64,000 nucleotides of DNA from JBFELO01 sp041552055 (GTDB lineage Bacteria > Acidobacteriota > Thermoanaerobaculia > Thermoanaerobaculales > Sulfomarinibacteraceae): the NCBI GenBank assembly GCA_041552055.1, contig JBFELO010000003.1:26302-90301 (forward strand), in the 5' to 3' direction. Position numbers and translations under genes: made by a program. Of this stretch, positions 7,719 through 16,239 are shown one piece after another. Below the pieces are notes generated by a model. The model was not told the DNA's origin. It did not search any database and was given only the letters and a program-made list of their open reading frames with translations. Numbering within the stretch: position 1 is the first letter of the stretch; each line of letters opens with the position of its first letter.

Positions 7719-9626
7719 ATGCGACACGTGGTGTTCGGCACCGCCGGGCATATCGATCACGGCAAAACCTCGTTGGTCAAGGCGCTGACTGGGACCGACT
7801 GTGACCGGCTACCCGAGGAGCGAGAACGAGGGATCACGATCGACCTCGGATTCGCCCAGTTGACCGAGGGCGACCTGCAGCTCCATTTCGTGGATGTGCC
7901 CGGACACGAACGCCTCGTGCACACCATGATCGCGGGCGCCGCCGGGATTGATCGCGCCCTGCTGGTGGTGGCCGCCGACGAGAGCGTCATGCCGCAAACC
8001 CGCGAGCACCTCGAGGTGATCCGACTGATGGGAGTACCGGGGCTGGTCGTGGCAATTACCAAGATCGACCAGGTAGATCCGGATCTGATCGATCTCGTGG
8101 TCGAGGAGGTGCGGGAGTACCTCGAGCCGACACCATACGCGTCTGCCACGGTGGTCTCGGTGTCGGCCCGCAGCGGCGTCGGCCTCGATCGTCTCAAGGA
8201 CGTGCTGCTCTCCGAGGCCGCTGCCGCGGTGCCTCACGACATCGAGGACAGACCGTTTCGGCAGGCCGTCGACCGTGTGTTCAGCCTCACGGGAGCCGGC
8301 ACCGTGATCACCGGCAGCTCGCTGTGGGGGCGTCTGGGAGTCGGTCAGGAAGTGACGATCCTGCCGATCGGGGAGACCGCCAGGGTGCGTCGCCTCCACG
8401 TTCACGGGGTCGAGAGGGAACGGGTTGAGGCCGGTGAACGCGTGGCGGTGAACCTGGTGGGTGTCGACAGGGACCGCCTGCGCCGAGGGCACCAGCTGCT
8501 GGAGCCGGGGCCGTGGCGTGTGACGAGAATGGTAACGGTGTCGCTCGAGCTGCTGGCGACCGCCCCGGGACCGCTCGACGAAAATGACGAGTTGGAGGTG
8601 CACGCGCTCGCCGCACGAGTGGCGGCTCGTGTCGAGCGACTCGCCGAGCGGCCCCTCGCGCCCGGCTCTGCGACGGTCGCTCAGCTCAAACTTCGTGAGC
8701 AGATGCTGCTGTTTCCCGGGGATCGACTCGTGTTGCGGCGACCGTCTCCGGTCAACACGTTTGCGGGCGGTCGTGTGCTGGACGCACACCTCGCCCGTTG
8801 GAGGCGACGTGACAGCTCCGGGCTCGGTCAGCTGCCGGCAGTGCACCGTGACGGGTGGCCCCAGCTCTTGGCGAGCTGGATCGAGGCCGCCGGTCTGGCG
8901 GCTGTGACGGCCGAGGAGTTGGCCGGGCGGCTCGGTGTCCTCACCTCCGCGGTCGAGGCGCCGCTCGGACGGCTGATCGACGAGGGCTCGATTCGGACCC
9001 TGGCGACCCGCCCTCCTCGGCTGGTCTCGAGCCGTCGAGTCGACGAGGTGACGGTCGCTGCGGCGCGTGAGCTCGAACGACGATTTGCCGCCGAGGAGGT
9101 TTCGGCGGGGATTCCGGCGCGCGATTTTGCAGCGGCTGTGTTGCCCCGGTCAGCGTTGCCGTTGGCCGATATCTATCTCGACGAGATGCGCCGGCGCGGC
9201 GTATTCGACGTGGCGCAGGGTCGGGTCGTCCCTACGGGCAGTGACGCGCATATGACCGCGGCCGGTGAGGAGCTCGCGGCACGAGTGGAGTCCCTCTACC
9301 ACGAGGCTGGCCTCGACCCCCCGTCACCGGGTAAGGCCGCAGAGACCCTGCGGGCCCGGCCTGCGATGGTGGAAGGGATCTGCCAGTTCCTCGTCCAAAG
9401 GGGACGGCTGGTGCGGCTGGAGGGAAAGCTCCTGCTGCACCGCGGAGCCCTCGACGGGGTGGCTCGCTCGGTTCGCTCCTTGGAGGGTGAGACCTTCTCG
9501 GTCGGCGAGTTCAAAGACCGCTTCGGACTGACCCGAAAGCTGGCCATACCGATTCTGGAGTGGTTGGATTCGGAGAGGGTGACGGTGCGGCAGGGAAACC
9601 AGCGGAAGATCCTGCGCAGAGGTTAG
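7719..9626 (+). CDS. selB: Selenocysteine-specific elongation factor SelB
   Basis: 635 aa. The GTPase domain comes first: P-loop GTAGHIDHGKTSL (residues 8-20), the ERERGITIDLGFA switch, DVPGHERLVHTM and TKID for guanine. EF-Tu-like beta-barrel domains follow to about residue 340, then about 280 residues of winged-helix repeats that bind the SECIS hairpin. It delivers Sec-tRNA to UGA codons. The ATG at 7719 starts directly at the G domain; the frame is open far upstream but runs antisense through the CYTH gene. selA, selD, tRNA-Sec and a recognisable selenoprotein are not in the window. Confidence 0.95.
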   Translation: MRHVVFGTAGHIDHGKTSLVKALTGTDCDRLPEERERGITIDLGFAQLTEGDLQLHFVDVPGHERLVHTMIAGAAGIDRALLVVAADESVMPQTREHLEVIRLMGVPGLVVAITKIDQVDPDLIDLVVEEVREYLEPTPYASATVVSVSARSGVGLDRLKDVLLSEAAAAVPHDIEDRPFRQAVDRVFSLTGAGTVITGSSLWGRLGVGQEVTILPIGETARVRRLHVHGVERERVEAGERVAVNLVGVDRDRLRRGHQLLEPGPWRVTRMVTVSLELLATAPGPLDENDELEVHALAARVAARVERLAERPLAPGSATVAQLKLREQMLLFPGDRLVLRRPSPVNTFAGGRVLDAHLARWRRRDSSGLGQLPAVHRDGWPQLLASWIEAAGLAAVTAEELAGRLGVLTSAVEAPLGRLIDEGSIRTLATRPPRLVSSRRVDEVTVAAARELERRFAAEEVSAGIPARDFAAAVLPRSALPLADIYLDEMRRRGVFDVAQGRVVPTGSDAHMTAAGEELAARVESLYHEAGLDPPSPGKAAETLRARPAMVEGICQFLVQRGRLVRLEGKLLLHRGALDGVARSVRSLEGETFSVGEFKDRFGLTRKLAIPILEWLDSERVTVRQGNQRKILRRG

Positions 9627-9642
9627 TCCGCGGTATCCACGA

Positions 9643-10512
9643 TCATTCTGCTGGCGCCGGATCGGGGCTGTAGGTGCGCTCCGTCGTGGCTTCGAACCAC
9701 GTCGATTCGAGGGCCGACAGCTTGATTTGGATCCGGGCGTTGTACACCACCCAGCATGCGACTGGCTCGCCGTCACGCGTTGCGGGATCGAGTCGCCAGC
9801 TGTTCAGGTACGACGAGAGCCAAAGGTCGAAGCCGGAGCTCAAGTCAAGTGGAACGAAACGGTCACAGCGTCCGTCGGCAGTCACGTGAACCAGGGCGCG
9901 CACCAACACGTCTGTCGGACGGCCCGGCACCTTGAGTTTGAAACGCCTCGGGGTGGCCACGGTGGTCAGGTCCGCGGCTGGCGTGAAGGGGAGGTTGACC
10001 AGGTTCCCGGATGGCGACACCGGCGGCGGAGAGACCGGCGACGACGGCGATCCCGAGTCGGGGGCTTCGAGGGTTTCGTCGGACAGAACGCTCTCCTTCA
10101 CTCGGCCCTCGATCGTGATCTCGACCACGGTCCACGACGGCTGCGCCGTCGTGCCGATGCGCGCAGGCTCGAACCGGGTCGCCTGAAACTCGTCGACCAG
10201 CGCCGTGGTGAGGCCGGGGAACGGTAGAACGAGGGGGACCGCGCCGAGACAATCTCCCTTGGTGTCGACGTACGCGGCCGCCACTGCCCGGCCGGAGACA
10301 TCCACCTTGCGTGGCGCTTCCGAGGCCACCAGCTGAGGCAGGCTGTCCAACGGGATCGAGAACGGGTTGACGGAATCGAGCGGCACAACGGGCACCGTCA
10401 GTGGGATCTCGGTGCGCAGCCGTTGCTGCCAGGCCCGTGGAGCCGTGTCCTGGGCCGCGGCCGTGACCGCTGCAGCGACGAGTACGAGCGCGACTCGGCC
10501 AATCCTACTCAT
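9643..10512 (-). CDS. Exported protein with two TonB-C-terminal-like domains
   Basis: 289 aa with a signal peptide (MSRIGRVALVLVAAAVTAAA). Two segments share the TonB C-terminal pattern: ATRFEPARIG...SWTVVEITIEG around residues 110-135, and NSWRLDPATRDGEPVACWVV then ARIQIKL around 240-270. A Ser/Pro-rich linker (about 150-170) separates them. TonB-C domains contact outer-membrane receptors, but no N-terminal membrane anchor of the usual TonB kind remains after signal cleavage, so it is probably a soluble periplasmic protein. It converges on selB with a gap of only 16 bp and diverges from the glycosyltransferase gene. Confidence 0.6.
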   Translation of the reverse strand: MSRIGRVALVLVAAAVTAAAQDTAPRAWQQRLRTEIPLTVPVVPLDSVNPFSIPLDSLPQLVASEAPRKVDVSGRAVAAAYVDTKGDCLGAVPLVLPFPGLTTALVDEFQATRFEPARIGTTAQPSWTVVEITIEGRVKESVLSDETLEAPDSGSPSSPVSPPPVSPSGNLVNLPFTPAADLTTVATPRRFKLKVPGRPTDVLVRALVHVTADGRCDRFVPLDLSSGFDLWLSSYLNSWRLDPATRDGEPVACWVVYNARIQIKLSALESTWFEATTERTYSPDPAPAE

Positions 10513-10543
10513 GCCCGCATCCTATCACGTACACTGACGGGGT

Positions 10544-11620
10544 ATGGCAACTGTGGCCTACGTCGTCTCGGCCCACGGCTTCGGTCATGCGGCGCGCTCG
10601 TGCGCCGTCATGGATGCGATGGCCCGGATTCGGGACGGTCTTAGGTTCGAGATTCTCACCGACGTGCCGCCTTGGTTCTTCGCACAGTCGCTCGCTGCCG
10701 AGCACCACGTTCATCGTCTCGAAACCGACGTCGGGTTGGTCCAGCACAACACGTTGCAGGAGGATTTGGAGGCGACCGTCGAGCGGCTCGACCGGTTGGT
10801 CGGCCCGCAGTCGAATGCCCTCGACGCCATCGTTTCTCGCTGCAGTCGCTCGCGGTGCGGTGCAGTGGTTTGCGACATCGCGCCTCTCGGTCTCGTCGCC
10901 GCCGACCAACTCGGGCTGCCCGGCGTGCTCGTGGAGAACTTCACCTGGGACTGGATCTATCGCGGGTACGCCGACCCACCGGCCGGCCTGATGCGACACG
11001 CGGACGCGCTCGACGAGATGTTTCGGCTCGCCGACTGCCGGATCCAGACCGTACCGGTGTGTGTGCGGTCCGACGGCGCCCATCAAGTCGCACCGGTCAG
11101 TCGCGAGCCACGGACACCGGTTGCCGAGGTGCGCAGCCGTCTCGGCGTCCCACGACGTGCCGCGCTGGTGTTGCTCACCATGGGAGGGATCCGCTGGGAC
11201 TATCGGTCACTGGAGGTCTTGAGTACGACGCACGGGAAGTGGTTCGTGGTGCCGGATGCGGACGAATCTCCGCTCGGCGGCGGCAATCTGATTCGAGTTC
11301 CGTTCCGCTCCGACCTCTACCATCCCGACCTCGTGCGCGCCGCGGATCTCGTCGTCGGCAAGCTGGGTTACAGCACGGTCGCCGAGGTGTACCATGCACA
11401 CACGGCGTTGGCGTATCTCGCACGCCCACAGTTCCCGGAGTCGGACGTGCTGGAGCAGTTCGCGATCTCTCGAATGGGGGCGGTCGAGGTCGCCGCCGAC
11501 GACTTCAACACCGGCACATGGCTGAAGGATCTGGACGACTTGCTGGATGTCCCGCAACGGTCCGATCTCCGCAAGAACGGTGCGGCGGCCGCGGCGCGCG
11601 TCATCCTCGATTTGCTGTAG
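10544..11620 (+). CDS. GT-B-fold glycosyltransferase-like protein
   Basis: 358 aa. The N-terminus YVVSAHGFGHAARSCAVMDA has the glycine/histidine loop seen in GT1/GT28-type proteins and in the N-terminal half of arabinokinase-like proteins. The C-terminal half holds VLLTMGGI and ADLVVGKLGYSTVAEVYHA, the position of the nucleotide-sugar site in GT-B enzymes. The donor and acceptor are not evident. It is a single-gene unit, divergent from the TonB-like gene, and faces the SRP RNA gene. Confidence 0.72.
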   Translation: MATVAYVVSAHGFGHAARSCAVMDAMARIRDGLRFEILTDVPPWFFAQSLAAEHHVHRLETDVGLVQHNTLQEDLEATVERLDRLVGPQSNALDAIVSRCSRSRCGAVVCDIAPLGLVAADQLGLPGVLVENFTWDWIYRGYADPPAGLMRHADALDEMFRLADCRIQTVPVCVRSDGAHQVAPVSREPRTPVAEVRSRLGVPRRAALVLLTMGGIRWDYRSLEVLSTTHGKWFVVPDADESPLGGGNLIRVPFRSDLYHPDLVRAADLVVGKLGYSTVAEVYHAHTALAYLARPQFPESDVLEQFAISRMGAVEVAADDFNTGTWLKDLDDLLDVPQRSDLRKNGAAAAARVILDLL

Positions 11621-11667
11621 CAGTCGAGGAGTTCGAATACTCGGGTCGTTTCGAGGGGTGGGTTCGG

Positions 11668-11709
11668 GCACGGAGACGGATACGGAGACGGATACGGAGA
11701 CGGGCGGGA
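11668..11709. repeat. Hexamer-unit repeat, copy 2 (one arm only)
   Basis: A tandem of about seven units of the form GGAGAC/GGATAC (starting GGCACGGAGACGGATACGGA) runs to within a few bases of the 3' end of the SRP RNA. No complementary CCGTNT arm is visible in the 50 bp before it, so this copy cannot form the long hairpin of the other five. It still occupies a convergent gap (glycosyltransferase against SRP RNA). Confidence 0.7.
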
Positions 11710-11711
11710 TT

Positions 11712-11840
11712 GGGAACCCACCATGGAACCCAGGCGACCTGCGGCACTCGCCGAGATCCTCCTTAGTGCTGCTCCCTTCCGGGCCTGACACGATTCGGAG
11801 GGGGGCGATGCACAGGGCCCGGGCTCCACGGTGGGTTCCC
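11712..11840 (-). ncRNA. ffs: Signal recognition particle RNA (4.5S type)
   Basis: Reading the minus strand, the conserved SRP domain IV is present: GTCAGGCCCGGAAGGGAGCA with its GGAA tetraloop and the asymmetric-loop ACTAAG on the 3' side. The two ends pair (GGGAACCCACC at 11840 downward with GGTGGGTTCCC at 11712 upward), closing a single long hairpin of about 129 nt as in the short bacterial SRP RNA without an Alu domain. Two tRNA-Ser genes lie upstream on the same strand. Confidence 0.95.
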
Positions 11841-11913
11841 GGCTCGAACGCCGGAGATTCCTCCGGCTGACCGTGGAGTTCGGAGCCCCAACCGGTCCGA
11901 GCCTGGCGGTCGC

Positions 11914-12003
<90 letters not shown>

Positions 12004-12030
12004 TACGACGCGATTGGACTGTCACAGAGC

Positions 12031-12120
12031 TGGCGGAGAGGAAGGGATTCGAACCCTTGGACCTCGTGAAAGGTCAACGGTTTTCGAGACCGCCCCGATC
12101 GACCACTCCGGCACCTCTCC
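12031..12120 (-). tRNA. tRNA-Ser (anticodon CGA)
   Basis: 90 nt including an encoded CCA, minus strand, same acceptor stem as the neighbouring tRNA-Ser. The anticodon loop CTCGAAA in a GCGGT/ACCGT stem gives CGA (reads UCG). A long variable arm and a TTCGAAT T-loop are present. It lies 27 bp upstream of the GGA isoacceptor and 15 bp downstream of tadA. Confidence 0.95.
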
Positions 12121-12135
12121 GCAGGGCCCTACATT

Positions 12136-12615
12136 CTACGATGACGGTCGTTGTTTGGCAAAGAAGCCACGCAGCAGATGCTGGCTGTGCTCCGCTTCCA
12201 GGCCTCCCCGATGGGGCACCGGAGGTCCGAGCCTGGGATCCTCGGCCAGGTCCGCCGTCGAACCACACGCACCCATGGTGGGGTCGGCAGCACCCCAGAC
12301 CAGTAGGGCGATCCGCGCCTGGCGGCAGGCCGCGACGCACATGGGACAGGGTTCGAGGGTGACGTACAGGGTGCAGTCGGCGAGTCGCCAGTCACCGAGG
12401 ACCCCACCGGCCGCCCGCAGGGCGAGGATTTCGGCGTGCGCCGATGGGTCCGCGAGTTCCTGGCGTCGGTTGCCGGCGCGGGCGACGATGTTTCCCCCAC
12501 GCACGACCACGGCACCCACCGGAACCTCGCCGCGGTCGGCGGCGGAGCGCGCCTCCTCGAGTGCGGCCGCCATGAGGCTGTGGTCGTCGTCATCGAAGAC
12601 CCAGTCGGGGTGCAT
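12136..12615 (-). CDS. tadA: tRNA-specific adenosine deaminase TadA
   Basis: 159 aa. Zinc-deaminase motifs: HAEIL (His ligand and catalytic Glu) and PCPMCVAA (two Cys ligands). TadA converts A34 of tRNA-Arg(ACG) to inosine. The DPSAHAEI and GACGS segments match TadA better than other cytidine deaminases. The C-terminal LLRGFFAKQR is typical of the family. It sits directly upstream of two tRNA-Ser genes and the SRP RNA on the same strand. Confidence 0.93.
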   Translation of the reverse strand: MHPDWVFDDDDHSLMAAALEEARSAADRGEVPVGAVVVRGGNIVARAGNRRQELADPSAHAEILALRAAGGVLGDWRLADCTLYVTLEPCPMCVAACRQARIALLVWGAADPTMGACGSTADLAEDPRLGPPVPHRGGLEAEHSQHLLRGFFAKQRPSS

Positions 12616-12646
12616 GGATGGAGAATATCACCGGGTGTTGAGGCGA

Positions 12647-12676
12647 TGAAAAAACCCCCGCGGATCCGCGGGGGTT
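12647..12676 (-). terminator. Intrinsic terminator after the LysM gene
   Basis: On the minus strand, AACCCCCGCGGATCCGCGGGGG is a self-complementary GC stem followed immediately by a run of six T. It stands 25 bp past the stop of the LysM gene, between it and tadA, so tadA and the RNA genes probably have their own promoter. Confidence 0.85.
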
Positions 12677-12700
12677 CGATGTTCGGATTGTCCTGGGCTG

Positions 12701-13798
12701 CTACTTCACCTCGACCCGATCGCCGATGCCAAGCGGTGCCCAGCTGTAGGTGATCTTGGCGGTGGCGTAATCGTCTCCGACGGTCAGGACGCCCGCCTCG
12801 CCGAGGAGAATGCGAGGCATGCCGGGCACCTGGTTGTCGCGGAACACCGTTGCGAAGGTCCCCGGGTAGAGCCCTTCCGCCTTTCCGAGGTCGAGGAATA
12901 CCAGCTGGTCGGTGCCGGTCTCGATGACGTCGTCCTTGGCGTAAACGATGTATCCGGTGGGATTGCCGTTCGGTTCCTCACACCGGTCCGTGCGGTCGGG
13001 CATGATGACCAGGGGAACCGGGACGGGGGAAAACGGTTCCAGAACATCGCCGATCTCGATCGGGTCACAGGCGAAGGTGATCTCTGCGATGGCGGTGTCC
13101 TCTTGGGCGCACAGCACCTTGATCTGCCCGACCTGACCGTAGACTGTTCCCATCCGCGCGCCGGACACCGGGTGCTTGAGGGGTCGGCGGTGGTCGAGGA
13201 CGAAGAATCGATCGCCGGCCTGCACCCCCTGATTGACGCCGCCGTCCATGTACACCACGTCGCCCTCGCTGAAAGAGTACTGGAGGTCCATGCGCTCGGC
13301 GGACTTGATGGTGAACGGAAATATGCTTTCATCCTCGATCAGTCTCGCGAAGCAGTAGACGTCGGAGGGGCTGCCGAGAGGGTGGGGCGCCTCCGCCGGT
13401 GCGGCCGCTTCACCGTACTCGTCGGCTTCGTCGTACTCGGAGACGACCGTTTCTCCGGGCGCGACCTCCTGTTCTGCGGCCGACGGTTGCACCGCAACGT
13501 CGATCAGGAGCGGATCACCCGGGTAGATCCAGTGTGAATCCAGGATGTACGGATTTCGCTCCCAGATCTGCGGCCACAGGTAGGGGTCACCGAGGTAGTG
13601 TTGCGCCAGGTCCCACAGCGTGTCGCCCCTCTGGATGATGTGGACCGTAACCCCCTCCGGGAAGTCGGTGGGTGGGTCGTACGGCGTCCAGTGGTCCCCC
13701 CTGTAATACAACGGCTGCGGCGGTGGAGCCACAGCCTGTGCCACGACCATCGTTGGGCAAAGAACCGCGAGGATGGCAACCGAAATCAAGGCTCTCAT
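12701..13798 (-). CDS. Exported LysM-domain protein
   Basis: 365 aa from the ATG at 13798, which opens a signal peptide (MRALISVAILAVLCPTMVVA). A LysM domain spans about residues 48-100 (VHIIQRGDTLWDLAQHYLGD, then NPYILDSHWIYPGDPL), of the long form seen in acidobacterial and deltaproteobacterial proteins. An acidic linker leads to a C-terminal beta-rich region of about 230 residues I cannot assign. It should bind peptidoglycan in the periplasm. It follows bamD on the same strand and ends at a strong terminator. Confidence 0.85.
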   Translation of the reverse strand: MRALISVAILAVLCPTMVVAQAVAPPPQPLYYRGDHWTPYDPPTDFPEGVTVHIIQRGDTLWDLAQHYLGDPYLWPQIWERNPYILDSHWIYPGDPLLIDVAVQPSAAEQEVAPGETVVSEYDEADEYGEAAAPAEAPHPLGSPSDVYCFARLIEDESIFPFTIKSAERMDLQYSFSEGDVVYMDGGVNQGVQAGDRFFVLDHRRPLKHPVSGARMGTVYGQVGQIKVLCAQEDTAIAEITFACDPIEIGDVLEPFSPVPVPLVIMPDRTDRCEEPNGNPTGYIVYAKDDVIETGTDQLVFLDLGKAEGLYPGTFATVFRDNQVPGMPRILLGEAGVLTVGDDYATAKITYSWAPLGIGDRVEVK

Positions 13799-13862
13799 GG
13801 CCAAACTCCCGTACTGTGGCAGCACACTCTCAGCACACTACGGTTTTATTCTACCATGAGTG

Positions 13863-14618
13863 TTATGACGACTCCTTGCGTTGCTCGGCAGCTTTTTGTT
13901 GCGCTTCTTCCATCAGCTTTTTGATTTCCTCTTCGCGTTCGGACAGCTTCGATTGAACGCGATCGAGTTCGGCGTTGACTCGGTCCATATTCTTGTATTC
14001 CGGGTAGTTTTCTTTGAGGTATTCGAGACGCCACTTCGCGCCGAGCCATCGTTTATTCCTCGTGTAAAACGACGCCACAATCCACTCGTGTTCGGCGAGC
14101 ACCTCGCGGACCTTGACAAGCCTCGCCTCCGACTCCTCGGCGTAGCTTGAGTTGGGGTAGAGGGTCAGGAGTTGCTGGTACGCGTTCACCGCCTCGAGCA
14201 AAGAGGAGAGATCACGGTCTGGCTTGAGTTTCCGAGCCGTGTACGTGTGTCCGACCATCAGCAGGGAGTAGTCTCGATCCGGATCGTTCGGATACCTGCT
14301 GGCGAAGTCTCGGTATCGCAGGCGTGCTTCGGTCAGGCTGGTGGTGTCCTTCTTGGCGGCGTAGGTATCGGCGACGCGGAGCGCGGCTTTGTGCCCCAGC
14401 GGATCGTTCGGGAATGTGTCATAAACGAAAGAAAAGTACTTTCGCGCTTCTTCGAAATTCTTCTTCTCGTAGAGATCTTCGGCGATCTCGAAAATCGCTT
14501 CCTTCTCCTGGTTGGCGAGTTCTGCGAGAATCTGGTCTTCATCACGGGTGCTGGCGCAACCGACGGTCAGAACTGTGATCCCAATCACCAAAATCGCGAC
14601 AAATCGTGGGAGTTTCAT
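13863..14618 (-). CDS. bamD: BamD/YfiO-like outer-membrane assembly lipoprotein
   Basis: 251 aa. A lipoprotein signal peptide ends in LTVGC (lipobox, Cys about residue 21). Five TPR-like helix pairs follow: EKKNFEEARKYFSFVYDTFP, ALRVADTYAAKKD, AVNAYQQLLTLYPNSSYAEE, WRLEYLKENYPEYK. The C-terminus is a highly charged coiled coil (SEREEEIKKLMEEAQQKAAE) longer than in E. coli BamD. BamD is the essential BAM-complex lipoprotein that folds beta-barrels with BamA. I chose the ATG at 14618 because the signal peptide starts there. Confidence 0.8.
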   Translation of the reverse strand: MKLPRFVAILVIGITVLTVGCASTRDEDQILAELANQEKEAIFEIAEDLYEKKNFEEARKYFSFVYDTFPNDPLGHKAALRVADTYAAKKDTTSLTEARLRYRDFASRYPNDPDRDYSLLMVGHTYTARKLKPDRDLSSLLEAVNAYQQLLTLYPNSSYAEESEARLVKVREVLAEHEWIVASFYTRNKRWLGAKWRLEYLKENYPEYKNMDRVNAELDRVQSKLSEREEEIKKLMEEAQQKAAEQRKESS

Positions 14619-14626
14619 CACGATGA

Positions 14627-15295
14627 TCAATCCTCCAATACGCAGCGACGGAGTGCCGCGATGGCGAGATTTCGGTCGCTCGCGCCGAATACCGAGGTTC
14701 CCGCCACCAGGGTCTTCGCCCCGGCTGCCGTGAGAGCGTGAGCATTGCTGGTATCTACGCCGCCGTCAACCGTAATATCGATGGCGTCGTCGCCGAGCAT
14801 GGCTCGCAGTCTCGCCACTCTGGAAACCGACTCCGGGATGAAACCCTGGCCCCCGAACCCGGGGTTGACCGACATCACCAGCACGAACTCGAGCCACGGC
14901 ACAGCCCCGGCGAGGCTCTCGACGGGTGAGGCGGGGTTCAGGGCGACACCGCGCTCCATGCCCAGTTCCCGGATGTTGGACAGCGTCCGATGGAGGTGGA
15001 CACACGTCTCCACGTGCACCGCCACGCGTGCGACCCCGGCCTCGGCCAGCTGCGGCAACAGGGCGTCGGGATCGTCGACCATGAGGTGGGCGTCGAGAGG
15101 AATCCGGCAGTGTGTGGCGAGACGTGCGACCACCGGCGGCCCGAACGTAAGGTTGGGAACGAAGTGGCCGTCCATGATGTCGAGGTGGAGCATGTCGGCA
15201 CCGCCACGCTCGATGTCGGCGATCTCGTCGGCGAGTTTCGAGAAGTCGGCGGACAGCAGCGAAGGCGCGATGCGTACGGTCACTTGCTCACCCAC
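14627..15295 (-). CDS. rpe: Ribulose-phosphate 3-epimerase
   Basis: 222 aa TIM barrel. Catalytic and metal residues are in APSLLSADF, HLDIMDGHFVPN, DAHLMVDDP and VDGGV, with the phosphate loop at MSVNPGFGGQGF. It interconverts ribulose-5-P and xylulose-5-P in the pentose phosphate pathway. Its start overlaps the PASTA gene end by 16 bp, and bamD follows 8 bp downstream. Confidence 0.95.
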   Translation of the reverse strand: MGEQVTVRIAPSLLSADFSKLADEIADIERGGADMLHLDIMDGHFVPNLTFGPPVVARLATHCRIPLDAHLMVDDPDALLPQLAEAGVARVAVHVETCVHLHRTLSNIRELGMERGVALNPASPVESLAGAVPWLEFVLVMSVNPGFGGQGFIPESVSRVARLRAMLGDDAIDITVDGGVDTSNAHALTAAGAKTLVAGTSVFGASDRNLAIAALRRCVLED

Positions 15296-15981
15296 ACCGT
15301 GATGATGTCGTTGCGCGAGACGGGCGATCCCGCGGGGGGGTACTGCCGAAGGACCAGATCCTTGACGAGGCCGGGGTACTCGACCTCGTGGACCTGTCCC
15401 AGTCGGAGTTGGTGGCCGCGGCAGAATGGGCGGACCTCCTCCAGGGGGTGCGACAGCAGCGAGGGCATCACCCAGACGGTGGTCGCGGGTGACACGTTGA
15501 CCAGCAGATCGACCTCCGTGTCGGGCGCGATCTCGGAGTCGACTGCGGGGTCGGTCGCGATGATACGGTCGCCGGTGGCCTGGCCGTCCAATTGCGAGCG
15601 CCGCCCCGGCTCGACGCCCACCTGCTCGAGGGCGCGCAGACCCCCGTGGAGGGATTCGCCGTGGACATTCGGAATGCGTATCCGCTCGCCCCCAAGACTG
15701 AGACGCACCTTGACCGTTGAACCCACCTTGACGTGGAATCCCGGTGGAGGGTCCTGCTGTGCGATGCTTCCTGGCGGTGTCATGGGGGTGAACACCCCAG
15801 GCCCGTCAATCATGATCTGGACGCCCAGGTCGTGTGCCGTTTGCGCCGCGATGTCCGGGCTCTCACCCACCAGGTTGGGAACCGCGAGGGTCCCTCGATG
15901 GACGGTGTGCACGAAGGACTGCCAGAACACGAGTCCCGCGCAGATGGAGAACACGGCCACGGCCACCAAACGAGCCAACAT
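15280..15981 (-). CDS. Membrane-anchored protein with three PASTA domains, no kinase
   Basis: 233 aa. One transmembrane helix (MLARLVAVAVFSICAGLVFW) is followed by three PASTA repeats beginning at LAVPNLVGESPDIAAQTAHD, IRIPNVHGESLHGGLRALEQ and VWVMPSLLSHPLEEVRPFCR. PASTA domains usually sit on PknB kinases or PBPs and bind muropeptides; here they stand alone outside the membrane. In Acidobacteriota-like genomes such proteins often precede rpe, as here. I chose the ATG at 15981; the open frame continues upstream but without coding character. Confidence 0.85.
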   Translation of the reverse strand: MLARLVAVAVFSICAGLVFWQSFVHTVHRGTLAVPNLVGESPDIAAQTAHDLGVQIMIDGPGVFTPMTPPGSIAQQDPPPGFHVKVGSTVKVRLSLGGERIRIPNVHGESLHGGLRALEQVGVEPGRRSQLDGQATGDRIIATDPAVDSEIAPDTEVDLLVNVSPATTVWVMPSLLSHPLEEVRPFCRGHQLRLGQVHEVEYPGLVKDLVLRQYPPAGSPVSRNDIITVWVSK

Positions 15982-16057
15982 CCAGCAAACTCTAGCACGC
16001 TTCTCCCCGACAGCCGGGTCCAGGCGATCCCCTTGAATGAGGTCGGCCGTCCTTCGG

Positions 16058-16186
16058 TTCCCGTTCCGGTCCCCGCATCCGGAAGATCGGGCCTCTCGGG
16101 TCGTTGTTTCCGCCAAACGAAGCAACGGGGGGCTCCTGCGAGCTGTATTGGATTCCGCTAGAGAACGGGAACAGGAACGGGCGGGG
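16058..16186. repeat. Hexamer-unit hairpin repeat, copy 3
   Basis: The left arm 16058-16076 (CCCGTTCCGGTCCCC core) is the imperfect complement of the right arm 16162-16186 (GGGAACAGGAACGGG core), matching about 13 of 15 positions. It lies in the 258-bp gap downstream of rseP and upstream of the PASTA gene, the one copy not between convergent genes. Confidence 0.7.
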
Positions 16187-16239
16187 GAAGGGGTCAACGC
16201 GAGCCACGTGGGTGGGGCGGGGTGCGGGCCGGGCGGCCG

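Noticed and set aside
11641..11709. ORFs with VSVSVSV or TETDTETD repeats
   Set aside because: These peptides are only translations of the hexamer DNA repeat, present in several frames.
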